From: Caproicibacter fermentans
GTDB lineage: Bacteria; Bacillota; Clostridia; Oscillospirales; Acutalibacteraceae
Length of the DNA stretch: 64,000 bases
Direction: 5' to 3'
Assembly (NCBI RefSeq): GCF_009746625.1
Contig: NZ_VWXL01000106.1
Span: 1-64,000, forward strand
Below are positions 17,096-26,370 of this stretch, in pieces; position 1 is the stretch's first letter, and each line of letters begins with the position of its first letter. A program made the translations under genes and the position numbers. The notes beneath the pieces are model-generated. The model did no database searches. It saw only the letters and a program-made list of their open reading frames with translations, and was not told the origin of the DNA.

Positions 17096-18174
17096 CTGAT
17101 TTAGCGGAGTACATGAATCAAGCAATTGGCGAAATTATTTCATCCGCCCTGCGGGCCAGCCTGAGAAATCCGAAAGAAAGCAGGTTCTTGCTTCATGCCG
17201 GCTCAGCACAGAAAAAAGCGGCGGAGCTTCGCGGCAATTATGAAAAGAACGGAACCCATGTTCCGCCGTTTCTCATCGCCAGCATCACCCAGAAATGCAA
17301 CCTTCACTGCGCAGGGTGCTATGCGAGGGCAAACCATTCCTGCATGGATCGTCCGGCAATAAATGAAATGAACGCCGAACGCTGGGACGAAATTTTCCGT
17401 GAAGCCGAAGAACTCGGAGTCTCCTTCCTATTGCTGGCCGGCGGCGAACCTTTGACCCGTGCGGACATCCTGAAGGCGGCGGCTTCTCATCAGAATCTGA
17501 TTTTTCCGTTTTTCACAAACGGGACGCTGGTTCGGGGGGAACTTCTGGACCGGTTTGACCGCAGCCGGAATCTGATTCCGGTTCTCAGCATTGAGGGGAA
17601 CAGGGAACATACGGATATAAGGCGCGGAAAGGGAATTTACGATATGCTTGCGGAAACCATGGAGCAGCTGAAAAAACGCGGTATTTTTTATGGAGTTTCC
17701 ATCACCGTCACAAAGGATAACTTATATCAGGTTACCGATCAGGAATATTTGAGCCTGCTTAAGCACGCCGGGTGCGGCCTTGTGTTCTATGTTGAATATG
17801 TGCCGGTCGAATCCGGCTCCGAACAGTTGGCGCCCGGTGAGCGGGAACGGATTTTGCTTGAGCAAAGGCTTGACCGCCTGCGGGAAGAATTTCATTCGAT
17901 CATCTTCCTCTCTTTTCCGGGTGACGAAAAAGCGCTGGGCGGCTGTCTTGCGGCGGGGCGCGGGTTCTTTCATATCAGCGCCATGGGTGCCGCGGAGCCC
18001 TGTCCGTTCTCTCCGTTTTCCGACACCAGCGTTCTGTCCGGCGGCCTGAAACATGCACTTGACTCCGGACTGTTCAGAAAGATCCGGGAAAGCGGAATCG
18101 AAACTGCGGAGCATGCGGGCGGATGCACCCTGTTTGCAAAAGAAAAAGAAGTCCGCGCCCTGCTCGGTAAATAA
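17092..18174 (+). CDS. Uncharacterised radical SAM protein with C-terminal cysteine cluster
   Basis: The 360-residue product has the radical SAM motif CNLHCAGC (Cys69, Cys73, Cys76) for the 4Fe-4S cluster, an extra Cys84, and the SAM-binding LAGGEP (115-120). Three more cysteines at 285 (GGCLAAGRG), 304 (EPCPFSP) and 345 (GGCTLF) suggest an auxiliary cluster of the SPASM/twitch kind. The helical N-terminus (about 1-55) is unusual and lacks known domains. ATG overlaps the tetR stop as ATGA. I know similar TetR-linked proteins in Clostridia, none with a proven reaction. No precursor peptide gene is seen next to it, so a peptide-maturation role is only a guess. Confidence 0.82.
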   Translation: MTDLAEYMNQAIGEIISSALRASLRNPKESRFLLHAGSAQKKAAELRGNYEKNGTHVPPFLIASITQKCNLHCAGCYARANHSCMDRPAINEMNAERWDEIFREAEELGVSFLLLAGGEPLTRADILKAAASHQNLIFPFFTNGTLVRGELLDRFDRSRNLIPVLSIEGNREHTDIRRGKGIYDMLAETMEQLKKRGIFYGVSITVTKDNLYQVTDQEYLSLLKHAGCGLVFYVEYVPVESGSEQLAPGERERILLEQRLDRLREEFHSIIFLSFPGDEKALGGCLAAGRGFFHISAMGAAEPCPFSPFSDTSVLSGGLKHALDSGLFRKIRESGIETAEHAGGCTLFAKEKEVRALLGK

Positions 18175-18222
18175 ACCGATTTACAGGGAGCGGACAAAAT
18201 AAGTCAGTTCCACCTTTCGAAC

Positions 18223-19368
18223 TTACTGGGAAGACAACGAACGTACCCGCATGATTACGTCTGGCAGAATCTGCAGAATCTCATCCACTTCCGCTTCGGT
18301 ATTCTGACAGGAAAGCGTCAGGCGCAGGGAACCGTGTGCCAGCGGTTCCGAAAGGCCGATCGCGCGCAGCACATGGCTCGGCTCCAGCGAACCGGCCGTG
18401 CAGGCGGAGCCCGCGGAGGCGCAGATTCCGTTTTGGTCCAGCAGAAGAAGAAGGGCTTCTCCTTCCACCTGCTCAAAGCTCAGGTTCACGTTTCCCGGAA
18501 GGCGTTTGACGGGATCGCCGTTCAGCCTTGTGCCGGGAATTTTCAGCGCCCCTTGAATCAGCCTGTCGCGCATGGCCGTCAAACGGTCCGCACAGGCTTT
18601 TCTGTTTTCACAGGCTTCCTTCAGGGCCACAGCCAGCCCGACAATTCCCGCGACGTTTTCCGTGCCGGCGCGCAGGCCGCGTTCCTGCGCGCCGCCGTCC
18701 ATCAGGCCGGAAATGCCGGCGCCCTTTCGGATATAAAGGGCGCCGACGCCTTTCGGACCGTGAAATTTGTGCGCGGAAAGAGAGAGAAAATCCACATTCA
18801 TCGCTTTTACATCCAGAGGAAGAATTCCGGCCGCCTGAACCGCGTCCGTGTGCAACGGGATGCCGGCGCCGCGGCAGAGAGCCCCGATTTCCGAAATCGG
18901 CTGAATGGTTCCGATTTCATTATTTGCGGTCATAACGGTTACCAGCGCGGTCTCCGGGCGGAGCGCGGCCTTTAATTCCTCCGGCCTTATGATTCCATCC
19001 TCATGGACGGACAGCGCCGAAACCGTGAAACCGCCGGATTCCAGTGACCGAAGAGAATGCAGCACCGCGTGGTGTTCGAATTCAGAGGTAATCAGGTGCG
19101 TCTTTCCGGTTTCTTTCCCCTTTTTCGCTGACATCTTAATCGCCCAGTTGTCGCTTTCAGAACCGCCGGAAGTGAAAAAAATTTCATCGGGACGCGCGTC
19201 TAAGCAGTCGGCTACGGTTTCTCTTGCCGATTCGAGCGCTCTTTTTGCCCGGCGGCCCGACGCGTACAGGCTGGACGGATTTCCGAATTCCTTTGAAAAA
19301 TACGGAAGCATCGCCTGCAGTACGGAATCGGAGACGGGAGTCGTCGCCGCGTTATCCGCATAAATCAT
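18223..19368 (-). CDS. Cysteine desulfurase, NifS/IscS class
   Basis: PLP enzyme that takes sulfur from cysteine for Fe-S clusters or tRNA thiolation. The 381-residue product begins [12 protein letters not shown], has His99/His100 of EFEHHAV, PLP lysine 201 in [12 protein letters not shown], and the catalytic Cys323 in [10 protein letters not shown]. No iscU-like scaffold or thiI gene is adjacent. It overlaps rnhA by 4 bases (ATG inside the rnhA stop) and is the second gene of that leftward unit, convergent with the radical SAM gene at 48 bases; no terminator is obvious between them. Confidence 0.93.
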   Translation of the reverse strand: MIYADNAATTPVSDSVLQAMLPYFSKEFGNPSSLYASGRRAKRALESARETVADCLDARPDEIFFTSGGSESDNWAIKMSAKKGKETGKTHLITSEFEHHAVLHSLRSLESGGFTVSALSVHEDGIIRPEELKAALRPETALVTVMTANNEIGTIQPISEIGALCRGAGIPLHTDAVQAAGILPLDVKAMNVDFLSLSAHKFHGPKGVGALYIRKGAGISGLMDGGAQERGLRAGTENVAGIVGLAVALKEACENRKACADRLTAMRDRLIQGALKIPGTRLNGDPVKRLPGNVNLSFEQVEGEALLLLLDQNGICASAGSACTAGSLEPSHVLRAIGLSEPLAHGSLRLTLSCQNTEAEVDEILQILPDVIMRVRSLSSQ

Positions 19369-19820
19369 GTTGCAGTGCCTCCGTTTTTATGCTTCTCTGT
19401 TTCTGCGACCGCCATGCGGTCGCAAAGTTCGTTTTCAGGGTGTCCTGCATGCCCTTTTACCCAGTTGACCGTCACATGGTGCGTCTCAAGAAGACCGAGC
19501 AGGATTTCCCATAAATCGCTGTTCAGAGCAGGCTTTTTGTCGGCCTTGATCCAGCCGCGTTTCTGCCATCCTATGGCCCAGCCCTTGGTGATTGCATCGC
19601 AGACGTAGCGGGAATCGCTGGTCAGGATCACCTCGCAGGGTTCGCGCAGTTGGCGCAGCGCCTCGATGACGCCGGTCAGCTCCATTCTATTATTTGTGGT
19701 TTCGCGTTCGCCCCCGCTCAGCCTTTTTTCGTGGCTGCCGTAGCGCAGAACCGCGCCCCAGCCGCCCGGTCCGGGATTTCCGCTGCACGACCCGTCCGTA
19801 AAGATCTCAACCCGCTTCAT
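19365..19820 (-). CDS. rnhA: Ribonuclease HI
   Basis: Degrades the RNA strand of RNA-DNA hybrids. The 151-residue product has the complete catalytic set: Asp9 ([11 protein letters not shown]), Glu47 (NNRMELTG), Asp69 (TSDSRYV) and Asp134 (ELCDRMA), plus the basic-handle region [10 protein letters not shown] typical of the E. coli type. The ATG follows a weak GGTGATAGG. Transcribed leftward from a promoter at 19853-19881 together with the cysteine desulfurase gene. Confidence 0.95.
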   Translation of the reverse strand: MKRVEIFTDGSCSGNPGPGGWGAVLRYGSHEKRLSGGERETTNNRMELTGVIEALRQLREPCEVILTSDSRYVCDAITKGWAIGWQKRGWIKADKKPALNSDLWEILLGLLETHHVTVNWVKGHAGHPENELCDRMAVAETEKHKNGGTAT

Positions 19821-19852
19821 CCTATCACCATAAGTCCTTTGATTTTTCTGTT

Positions 19853-19881
19853 ATTATAGCACAAAGGAGGGGCACATACAA
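19853..19881 (-). promoter_or_regulatory. Promoter of rnhA-nifS
   Basis: Reading leftward, TTGTAT (19881-19876) and TATAAT (19858-19853) with a 17-base spacer, ending 33 bases before the rnhA ATG. Confidence 0.65.
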
Positions 19882-19979
19882 ATCGCGGGGAAAGACGGTA
19901 TGAAACGTTTTTTCATTTCTTTCATTTGATTAGAGAGCGCAGGATTGGTCATAATAAAGTCTGCGGAAAGAAAACTGTA

Positions 19980-20008
19980 TTGACAGTCTTTGTGAATCAA
20001 GGTACAAT
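19980..20008 (+). promoter_or_regulatory. Promoter of the rnj operon
   Basis: TTGACA (19980-19985), 17-base spacer, TACAAT (20003-20008). The start near 20015 leaves a leader of about 190 bases before the GTG at 20207. The leader has one small hairpin (ACGGG TTATT CCCGT, near 20042-20056) and no gene; I see no known riboswitch. RNase J genes are often autoregulated through their leaders, which could apply here. Confidence 0.82.
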
Positions 20009-20206
20009 AAATAAGATATTAGTGTCCGGATTCAGCGATTCACGGGTTATTCCCGTTTATTTAGCACATAGAGAAGCATTTAATACATTTTTGCGCGGGC
20101 CCGGTGCAGCGTAAAAGGTAAAATGAATAGAGGTAAACCAGATTCGTTTGACCCGATTGTCGACGGATTTTAATGGTTGTGCCCAAAATATGATGGAGGT
20201 CATTTT

Positions 20207-22492
20207 GTGACAGAAAAACAATTAAATAAGAGCACTAGCAGCTCGGCTGGCCGTCAAGGCGCTGAAAATCAAAACACCGAAGCCGGCAAGGAAAAACGTC
20301 CCGAACTTTATCAGAAGATCACGCCGCCTCAGCTTCCGGTGCAGAAGAAGCAGGAGCAGCAGCAGCGTCCCGCCGCAGCCAGACAGGGCAGACGAAGAAG
20401 CACCCAAAAGCCCTCTGCTGCACAGGAAAACGGGGAACGTCAGAATACGGAACGCCAGAATAATGAACGCCAGCCTCAGACACGCCAGCCTGCTCAGACA
20501 AACCAGCAGGCTTCTGGAAAACAGATTGCTGCCGACGGAAAGCAGCAGGCTCCTGGAAAACCGATTGCTGCCGATGGAAAGCAGCAGGTTCCTGGAAAAC
20601 AAATTGCTGCCGATAGACAGCAACAGGCCGGACCAAAGGAGAAGAAGGGAATCCGTCCGCTGAACGGAGAAAAGCAGCGCGGCGGAAGGCAGAAAAACGG
20701 TGCGAAGCAGCAGCCCCTTACGGCGATTCAAAAAACCGTACAGCAGTATTTGACGGAACAGGCGGCAAGAGAGAAAAAAGAAGCCGCCGCACAGAAGAGC
20801 AAACGCGGACGCAGGGGACGTCAGAATCAGAAGAAACCGTCGATCAAAGCCTATTTCCTTGGCGGATTGAACGAAGTTGGTAAAAACTTTACGCTGTTTG
20901 AATGCGAAAACGATATGGTGATCGTGGACTGCGGCATGGCTTTTCCGGACGGTGATATGCTGGGCGTTGATCTTGTGCTTCCGGACTTCACATTTGTGGA
21001 ACGCAACGCCGAAAACATCCGCGGCATTATTTTAACCCACGGCCATGAGGACCATATCGGAGCACTGCCTTATCTGCTGAAAAAGGTGAATCTTCCGATT
21101 TACGGCACGCCGTTTACACTTGCGCTGATCAACAGCAAATTAAAGGAACACGGCCTTCAGAATTCCGTGAAGGCTGTTGTCGTCCAGCCGGGCGAGCACG
21201 CGCAGCTTGGCTGCATGGATATCGAATTTATCCATGTCAACCACTCCGTTCCCGACGCGGTTGCCGTTGCTATTCATTCCCCGGCCGGAGTAGTCGTCCA
21301 CACGGGCGATTTTAAAATCGACTGTACACCCGCGATGGGTAAAATGATTGATTTGGGTCGTCTTGCTCAGCTTGGCAACGAGGGCGTCCTGGCCCTGTTC
21401 TCCGATTCCACCAATGCGGAGCGGCCGGGCTTTACAAAGTCGGAAAAAAGTGTCGACAGCTCCTTCGACATGCTGTTCAAACGCGCGCAGGACAGCCGTA
21501 TTATCATTGCAACCTTCGCCTCCAATGTGAGCCGCGTTCAGCAGATCATTAACTGCGCGGTTAAATACGGGCGCAAAGTGGCTTTGTCCGGCAGAAGTAT
21601 GGTTAATGTCATGACGATCGGCGTGGAGCTTGGATATCTCGACGTCCCGCAGGGAGTGCTGATCGACATTGACATGATCAACCGTTATCCGAAGGAACAG
21701 ATCGTTCTGGTTACAACCGGAAGTCAGGGAGAACCGATGAGCGCCCTGACCCGCATGGCATTTGCCGACCACCGCAAAGTGGAAGTAGGTCCGGGCGACT
21801 TTATCATCATTTCCGCTCGCCCGATTCCCGGAAATGAAAAAACAATCGGAAATGTGATCGACGAGCTGATGAAGCGCGGCTGCCGCGTTGTTTACGAATC
21901 CATGTATGAAGTGCATGTTTCGGGCCACGCCTGTCAGGAGGAACTCAAACTGATGCAGGGAATCGTAAAGCCCAAATATTTTATTCCGGTTCACGGCGAG
22001 CAGAAGATGCTGCGGAAAAACGCGGACTTGTCCTATGCCATGGGGAGGGACCCGAAAGACGTCTTTATCGGCGATAACGGCGACGTTGTCGAGCTTAACG
22101 AGGATTATATGAAACGCCTTGCTCCGGTTCCGGCCGGTCGGATCCTGGTAGACGGCTTGGGCGTCGGCGACGTGGGAAGCATTGTTCTGCGGGACCGCAA
22201 GCACCTTGCCGAAGACGGGCTGATTGTGGTTGTCTGCACCATTTCCTGCACGGATGGTCACATCATTTCCGGCCCGGATGTCGTATCCCGCGGCTTTGTC
22301 TATGTCCGTGAATCCGAACCGCTGATCGACGAGGCCCGTGATCTGGTTTCATCCGTTTTGCAGGAATGCGCGGAGAACAGAATTCACGACTGGGGAACGC
22401 TGAAAACTCGAATTAAAGACGAGCTGTCCCGTCTTCTCTACAATCGTACGCGCCGCAGCCCGATGATTCTGCCGATTATTATGGAAGTATAG
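20207..22492 (+). CDS. rnj: Ribonuclease J with a long disordered N-terminal extension
   Basis: 5'-to-3' exo- and endoribonuclease of the metallo-beta-lactamase/beta-CASP family, central to mRNA decay. The 761-residue product has the core from about residue 214 (KAYFLGGLNEVGKN), the zinc motif THGHEDHIG near 276-284, and C-terminal motifs such as SGHACQEELK and PVHGEQKM. Usual RNase J is about 555 residues; the first 210 here are Gln-, Lys- and Arg-rich and include three 13-residue repeats. GTG 20207 follows GGAGG by 7 bases. First gene of a long rightward housekeeping run. Confidence 0.95.
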   Translation: MTEKQLNKSTSSSAGRQGAENQNTEAGKEKRPELYQKITPPQLPVQKKQEQQQRPAAARQGRRRSTQKPSAAQENGERQNTERQNNERQPQTRQPAQTNQQASGKQIAADGKQQAPGKPIAADGKQQVPGKQIAADRQQQAGPKEKKGIRPLNGEKQRGGRQKNGAKQQPLTAIQKTVQQYLTEQAAREKKEAAAQKSKRGRRGRQNQKKPSIKAYFLGGLNEVGKNFTLFECENDMVIVDCGMAFPDGDMLGVDLVLPDFTFVERNAENIRGIILTHGHEDHIGALPYLLKKVNLPIYGTPFTLALINSKLKEHGLQNSVKAVVVQPGEHAQLGCMDIEFIHVNHSVPDAVAVAIHSPAGVVVHTGDFKIDCTPAMGKMIDLGRLAQLGNEGVLALFSDSTNAERPGFTKSEKSVDSSFDMLFKRAQDSRIIIATFASNVSRVQQIINCAVKYGRKVALSGRSMVNVMTIGVELGYLDVPQGVLIDIDMINRYPKEQIVLVTTGSQGEPMSALTRMAFADHRKVEVGPGDFIIISARPIPGNEKTIGNVIDELMKRGCRVVYESMYEVHVSGHACQEELKLMQGIVKPKYFIPVHGEQKMLRKNADLSYAMGRDPKDVFIGDNGDVVELNEDYMKRLAPVPAGRILVDGLGVGDVGSIVLRDRKHLAEDGLIVVVCTISCTDGHIISGPDVVSRGFVYVRESEPLIDEARDLVSSVLQECAENRIHDWGTLKTRIKDELSRLLYNRTRRSPMILPIIMEV
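20513..20629 (+). repeat. Three 39-bp in-frame tandem repeats in rnj
   Basis: Three consecutive 39-base units encode 13-residue repeats of the form (S/P)GKQIAADGKQQA in the disordered N-terminus of RNase J. Units differ by a few substitutions and keep the frame, so copy number may vary between strains. Confidence 0.85.
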
Positions 22493-22524
22493 CCATCCCG
22501 GATCGGTTTTAAGGGGTAATCAGT

Positions 22525-24504
22525 TTGAAACGAAAAGTATGGGCTTCTTCTCCTGTCTTTTTTGTCATTTCAGCAGTTTTGCTGCTGACGGCCGGTATCA
22601 GCTGGTTTTGGAACATCGTTGTTTTTACAGCGGAAATCACTCTCGCGGCTGCGTCCATTGCAGCCGTGCTGATTGCCAACAGGCATTTTAAAGCGCATAT
22701 CGCCTTCGCCTTCAAAAGCGTGGGGGAAGTTTTAACCGGCGACAGGTATCGTTCCCTGCGTCAGTTTGCGCTTCCTGTTGCGGTGATTGGCGAAGCGGGA
22801 GACATCATCTGGGTTAACGACATGTTTCTTGATCAGGTCAGCGCGAACCGGGAATGCCGCGGCGATAACATTCTCAAATTTATTTATCCCGCAACAACGG
22901 AACAGGTTCTTTCAGCCGGCGGCACGGAGGTTACGTTTGGCTCCCGACAATATACGGTGTTCGGCATTCGGACAGAAGCGGGAAGCGTCCTGTACTTTCT
23001 TGACGACACGGCTTTTCAGGAGATCAGCCGCAATTATGAGGAAAGCCGTACCATAGTCATGCTGGCCAGCTTTGACAACCGGGAGGAGCTGACCCGGGAT
23101 TCCAGCTCCAGTGAAGAAACAAGAATTGCTTCGGAAGTGGAAGAAGTACTGGCTCGCTGGGCGCAGGGGCTGGGCGGTTTTCTGAAACGCATGAGCAGCG
23201 GGCGGTATCTGATTTTGACCGACGAAGCGCACCTGCGGACGGAGATGAAAAAACGGTTTCCGGTTCTTGATTCCGTGCGCGCCATCAAGGCGGGAGACCG
23301 GCTGAGCGCGACGGTCTCGGTCGGCGTGGCCCGCGGAGCAAAAACTCTGCAGGAAGCGGACGACTGGGCCAGAAACGCTTTGAACATGGCCCTTGGGCGC
23401 GGCGGAGATCAGGTCGCGGTCAAGCAGGCCAACGATACATACGAGTTTTTCGGGGGCCTGTCCAACGGGGTGGAAAAGAGAGACTCCGTTCGCACTCGTG
23501 TTTTCGCGGCGTCCATCTCGGACGATATCAAAGAAAGCGACGTAGTTTTTGTCATGGGGCATAAATATTCCGATCTGGACTGCGTCGGCGCGGCGATCGG
23601 AATGTGGAACGTAGCCTGCAAAACGCTGCGCCGCCCTTCCTATATCGTGTTGAATCTGACGCAGAGCCTTGCCTCCCCGCAGATTACCGCACTTCAAAAC
23701 GCGTATCCCGACGAAAAGATCTTTATGTCGCCGCAGGAAGCGCAGATGCTCGCAACATCAAGAAGTATGCTTGTGGTTGTCGATACTCATTCTCAGGATT
23801 TCGTTGAGAGTGCCGAGCTTTTGAAGACGGTGCCGCGCGTGGTGGTCATAGACCACCATCGAATGATGGTTCGCCACATCGAAAACGCCCTGGTTTTTTT
23901 CCACGAACCGTATGCCAGCTCCACCTGTGAAATGGTGACGGATCTTCTGCAGTATATCGGGGACAGCAAGCTGACCCAGACGGAAGCGGAGGCTTTGCTT
24001 TCCGGCATCATGCTGGACACTAAGAATTTTGTGCTGAAAACGGGGGCACGTACGTTTGAGGCGGCGGCGTATCTGCGCCGGAAGGGAGCCGATACGGTCA
24101 GCGTCAAGCGTATGTTTTCCGATTCCATCGACGCTTACAAGGCAAAATATAAAATTGTTTCCAATGCGGAAATATTCGGCCGCTTCGCCGTGGCTTCCAC
24201 GGAACATGAGTTTCCGGATATTCGGATCGCGTCCGCGCAGGCAGCCGACGAGCTGCTTTCCATTCAGGGAATTGAGGCGTCCTTTGTGCTGTTCCCGGCG
24301 GGGGACGTCATCAATATTTCGGCCCGTTCCCTTGGGGACGTCAATGTTCAGCTGATTATGGAGACTCTGGGCGGCGGCGGCCATCTGACCATGGCGGGCG
24401 CTCAGCTGAGCGGCCTTTCGGTATCCGAGGCCCGTGACCGGCTCATCGCGGCGATCCGCGATTTTACAGAGAAAGCATCCAATCATACGAACGAAAAGTC
24501 ATAA
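22525..24504 (+). CDS. gdpP: Cyclic-di-AMP phosphodiesterase, GdpP-type
   Basis: Hydrolyses c-di-AMP and so tunes potassium, cell-wall and osmotic homeostasis. The 659-residue product matches GdpP: two N-terminal membrane segments (about 10-55), a PAS-like domain, a degenerate GGDEF domain (SSGRYLIL where the signature should be), then the DHH domain with [18 protein letters not shown] and VIDHHRM, and a DHHA1 domain with [16 protein letters not shown] start at 22525 follows AAGGGG by 8 bases. The gdpP-rplI-dnaB order is conserved in Firmicutes. 11 bases separate it from rplI. Confidence 0.94.
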   Translation: MKRKVWASSPVFFVISAVLLLTAGISWFWNIVVFTAEITLAAASIAAVLIANRHFKAHIAFAFKSVGEVLTGDRYRSLRQFALPVAVIGEAGDIIWVNDMFLDQVSANRECRGDNILKFIYPATTEQVLSAGGTEVTFGSRQYTVFGIRTEAGSVLYFLDDTAFQEISRNYEESRTIVMLASFDNREELTRDSSSSEETRIASEVEEVLARWAQGLGGFLKRMSSGRYLILTDEAHLRTEMKKRFPVLDSVRAIKAGDRLSATVSVGVARGAKTLQEADDWARNALNMALGRGGDQVAVKQANDTYEFFGGLSNGVEKRDSVRTRVFAASISDDIKESDVVFVMGHKYSDLDCVGAAIGMWNVACKTLRRPSYIVLNLTQSLASPQITALQNAYPDEKIFMSPQEAQMLATSRSMLVVVDTHSQDFVESAELLKTVPRVVVIDHHRMMVRHIENALVFFHEPYASSTCEMVTDLLQYIGDSKLTQTEAEALLSGIMLDTKNFVLKTGARTFEAAAYLRRKGADTVSVKRMFSDSIDAYKAKYKIVSNAEIFGRFAVASTEHEFPDIRIASAQAADELLSIQGIEASFVLFPAGDVINISARSLGDVNVQLIMETLGGGGHLTMAGAQLSGLSVSEARDRLIAAIRDFTEKASNHTNEKS

Positions 24505-24515
24505 GGAGGTACCCG

Positions 24516-24965
24516 ATGAAAGTAGTATTACTTCAGGACGTGAAAGGCAGCGGCAAGAGGGGAGAGCTGATTCAGGTCAGCGACGGTTACGCCAGGAATT
24601 TTCTCCTTCCGCGCAAGCTGGCGAAAGAAGCGAACGCGCAGGTAATGAGCGAGCTGAAAAGCGCCGAATCCGCCAAAAAATGGCGTATTCAGAAAGAAAT
24701 GGAAGACGCTCAGGCCGCCGCTGCTTCCATCAGCGGAAAAACAGTGCGCCTGTTTGCAAAAGCGGGACAGGGAGGAAGGCTTTTCGGTTCCATTACGGCG
24801 AAAGAGGTGGCCGACGAACTGAAGAAGAGCTTCCATGTGGATGTTGATAAACGCAAGATCGCACTGGATGGAGATATCCGGGCGTTCGGTACCTATGAGT
24901 GCGAGGTAAAGCTGTATTCCGGAGTAACCGCCAAAATTTATGTTTTGGTTGGGGAACAGCAATAA
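24516..24965 (+). CDS. rplI: 50S ribosomal protein L9
   Basis: The 149-residue product is a standard L9: N-terminal [19 protein letters not shown] and [10 protein letters not shown], a long central helix, and the C-terminal domain ending [20 protein letters not shown] precedes the ATG by 6 bases. Located between gdpP and dnaB. Confidence 0.97.
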   Translation: MKVVLLQDVKGSGKRGELIQVSDGYARNFLLPRKLAKEANAQVMSELKSAESAKKWRIQKEMEDAQAAAASISGKTVRLFAKAGQGGRLFGSITAKEVADELKKSFHVDVDKRKIALDGDIRAFGTYECEVKLYSGVTAKIYVLVGEQQ

Positions 24966-25005
24966 ACGGATATAAAACGCCGAAATTTAAAAAGGGGGAA
25001 GTAAA

Positions 25006-26370
25006 ATGGAACCGATGCAAACCGGCGCCTATGCAGGCCTGAATTTGCCGTTCAGTCCGGAAGCGGAACAGTCCGTGCTCGGCGCGGTTTTGCTGGATTC
25101 TTCCTGTCTGGACCGCGTCGCGGAAATCCTTCCCCGTCCGGAATATTTTTACCAGACCAACAACAGCCTGATCTATTCCTCTATGCTGGAACTGTTCACT
25201 CAGGGCCGACCGGTGGATTTTATCACGCTGCTGGAAAAGCTGCGGCAGACGGAAGGCTTTGAGGAAAACGGTGGAAAAACCTATCTCCTTCAGCTGGCGC
25301 AGCTGGTGCCCTCTATTTCAAATGTGGAGACCTACGCCAAAATTGTCCGTGATAAATACGACATTCGCACACTGATCACAACGGCGCGCGACATTGTTGA
25401 AGAAGCCTCTTCCGGCGCCGCTGATTCCGCGACTTTGCTTGACAGCGCGGAACAGCGTATTTTCGACATCCGGCGCGGCAAAAACATGCAGGGCCTGCAG
25501 CGGATCGACGAGATCATTGTCAATGAATTCGACCGTCTGGATCTTCTCAATTCTCCGGATGCTGACCTGTATAAAGGAGTTCCGACCGGGATACGGGAAT
25601 TGGACGAGACCATCACGGGCTTGAATCGTTCCGATTTTATCCTGCTCGGCGCTCGCCCCGGCATGGGCAAAACCAGCTTTGCCCTGAATATTGCCCGCCA
25701 CGCGGCGCTTAAGGCAAAAAAGCGCGTCGCTTTTTTCTCTCTGGAAATGAGCAACGAGCAGCTTGTTTCCCGCCTTTTATCCACGGAAGCGCTGGTCGAG
25801 GGGACAAAGCTGCGTACGGGAAAGCTGGGCGAGGACGAATGGGTTCGCTTGATTGAAGCCGGCGATATTCTTTCAAAAGCGCAGCTGTACTTTGACGACA
25901 ACCCCAGCATCACCGTGCCGGAAATCAAGGCGAAACTGCGGCGGCTGCGCGACGTCGACCTGGTTGTGATCGATTACCTGCAGTTAATGACCGCGTCCAT
26001 GAGAATTGACAATCGCGTACAGGAAATTTCTCAGATTACCAGAAACCTGAAAATTATGGCGAAGGAACTGAACGTGCCCGTGCTGACGCTTTCTCAGCTG
26101 GCCCGTGACAGCGAAAAACGGACCAATCACCGCCCCGTTCTTTCGGACTTGCGCGATTCCGGATCCATTGAGCAGGACGCGGATATCGTCCTGTTTTTAT
26201 ATCGGGACGAATACTATCAGGATACCGGCGGGCCTTCGGAAGACGGGGACCGCAACCAGAGCGAGTGCATCGTTGCCAAAAACCGTCATGGTCAGACCAA
26301 AACGGTGCCGCTGCACTGGCAGGGCGAATTTATGCGCTTTACCGCCCAGGAGGTTGTTCGCAGTGAATGA
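25006..26370 (+). CDS. dnaB: Replicative DNA helicase
   Basis: Hexameric helicase of the replication fork. The 454-residue product has the N-terminal domain (SPEAEQSVLGAVLLD), the Walker A GARPGMGKTSFALN near 217-230, Walker B VDLVVIDYLQLM and the RecA-type motifs LSQLARDSEKR and SDLRDSGSIEQDAD. AAAGGGGGAAG lies before the ATG. Its end overlaps the tilS start by 8 bases. Confidence 0.97.
   Translation: MEPMQTGAYAGLNLPFSPEAEQSVLGAVLLDSSCLDRVAEILPRPEYFYQTNNSLIYSSMLELFTQGRPVDFITLLEKLRQTEGFEENGGKTYLLQLAQLVPSISNVETYAKIVRDKYDIRTLITTARDIVEEASSGAADSATLLDSAEQRIFDIRRGKNMQGLQRIDEIIVNEFDRLDLLNSPDADLYKGVPTGIRELDETITGLNRSDFILLGARPGMGKTSFALNIARHAALKAKKRVAFFSLEMSNEQLVSRLLSTEALVEGTKLRTGKLGEDEWVRLIEAGDILSKAQLYFDDNPSITVPEIKAKLRRLRDVDLVVIDYLQLMTASMRIDNRVQEISQITRNLKIMAKELNVPVLTLSQLARDSEKRTNHRPVLSDLRDSGSIEQDADIVLFLYRDEYYQDTGGPSEDGDRNQSECIVAKNRHGQTKTVPLHWQGEFMRFTAQEVVRSE

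Noticed and set aside
19926-20114. 62-residue frame upstream of rnj
   Set aside because: It spans the consensus promoter of rnj at 19980-20008 and has no ribosome site.
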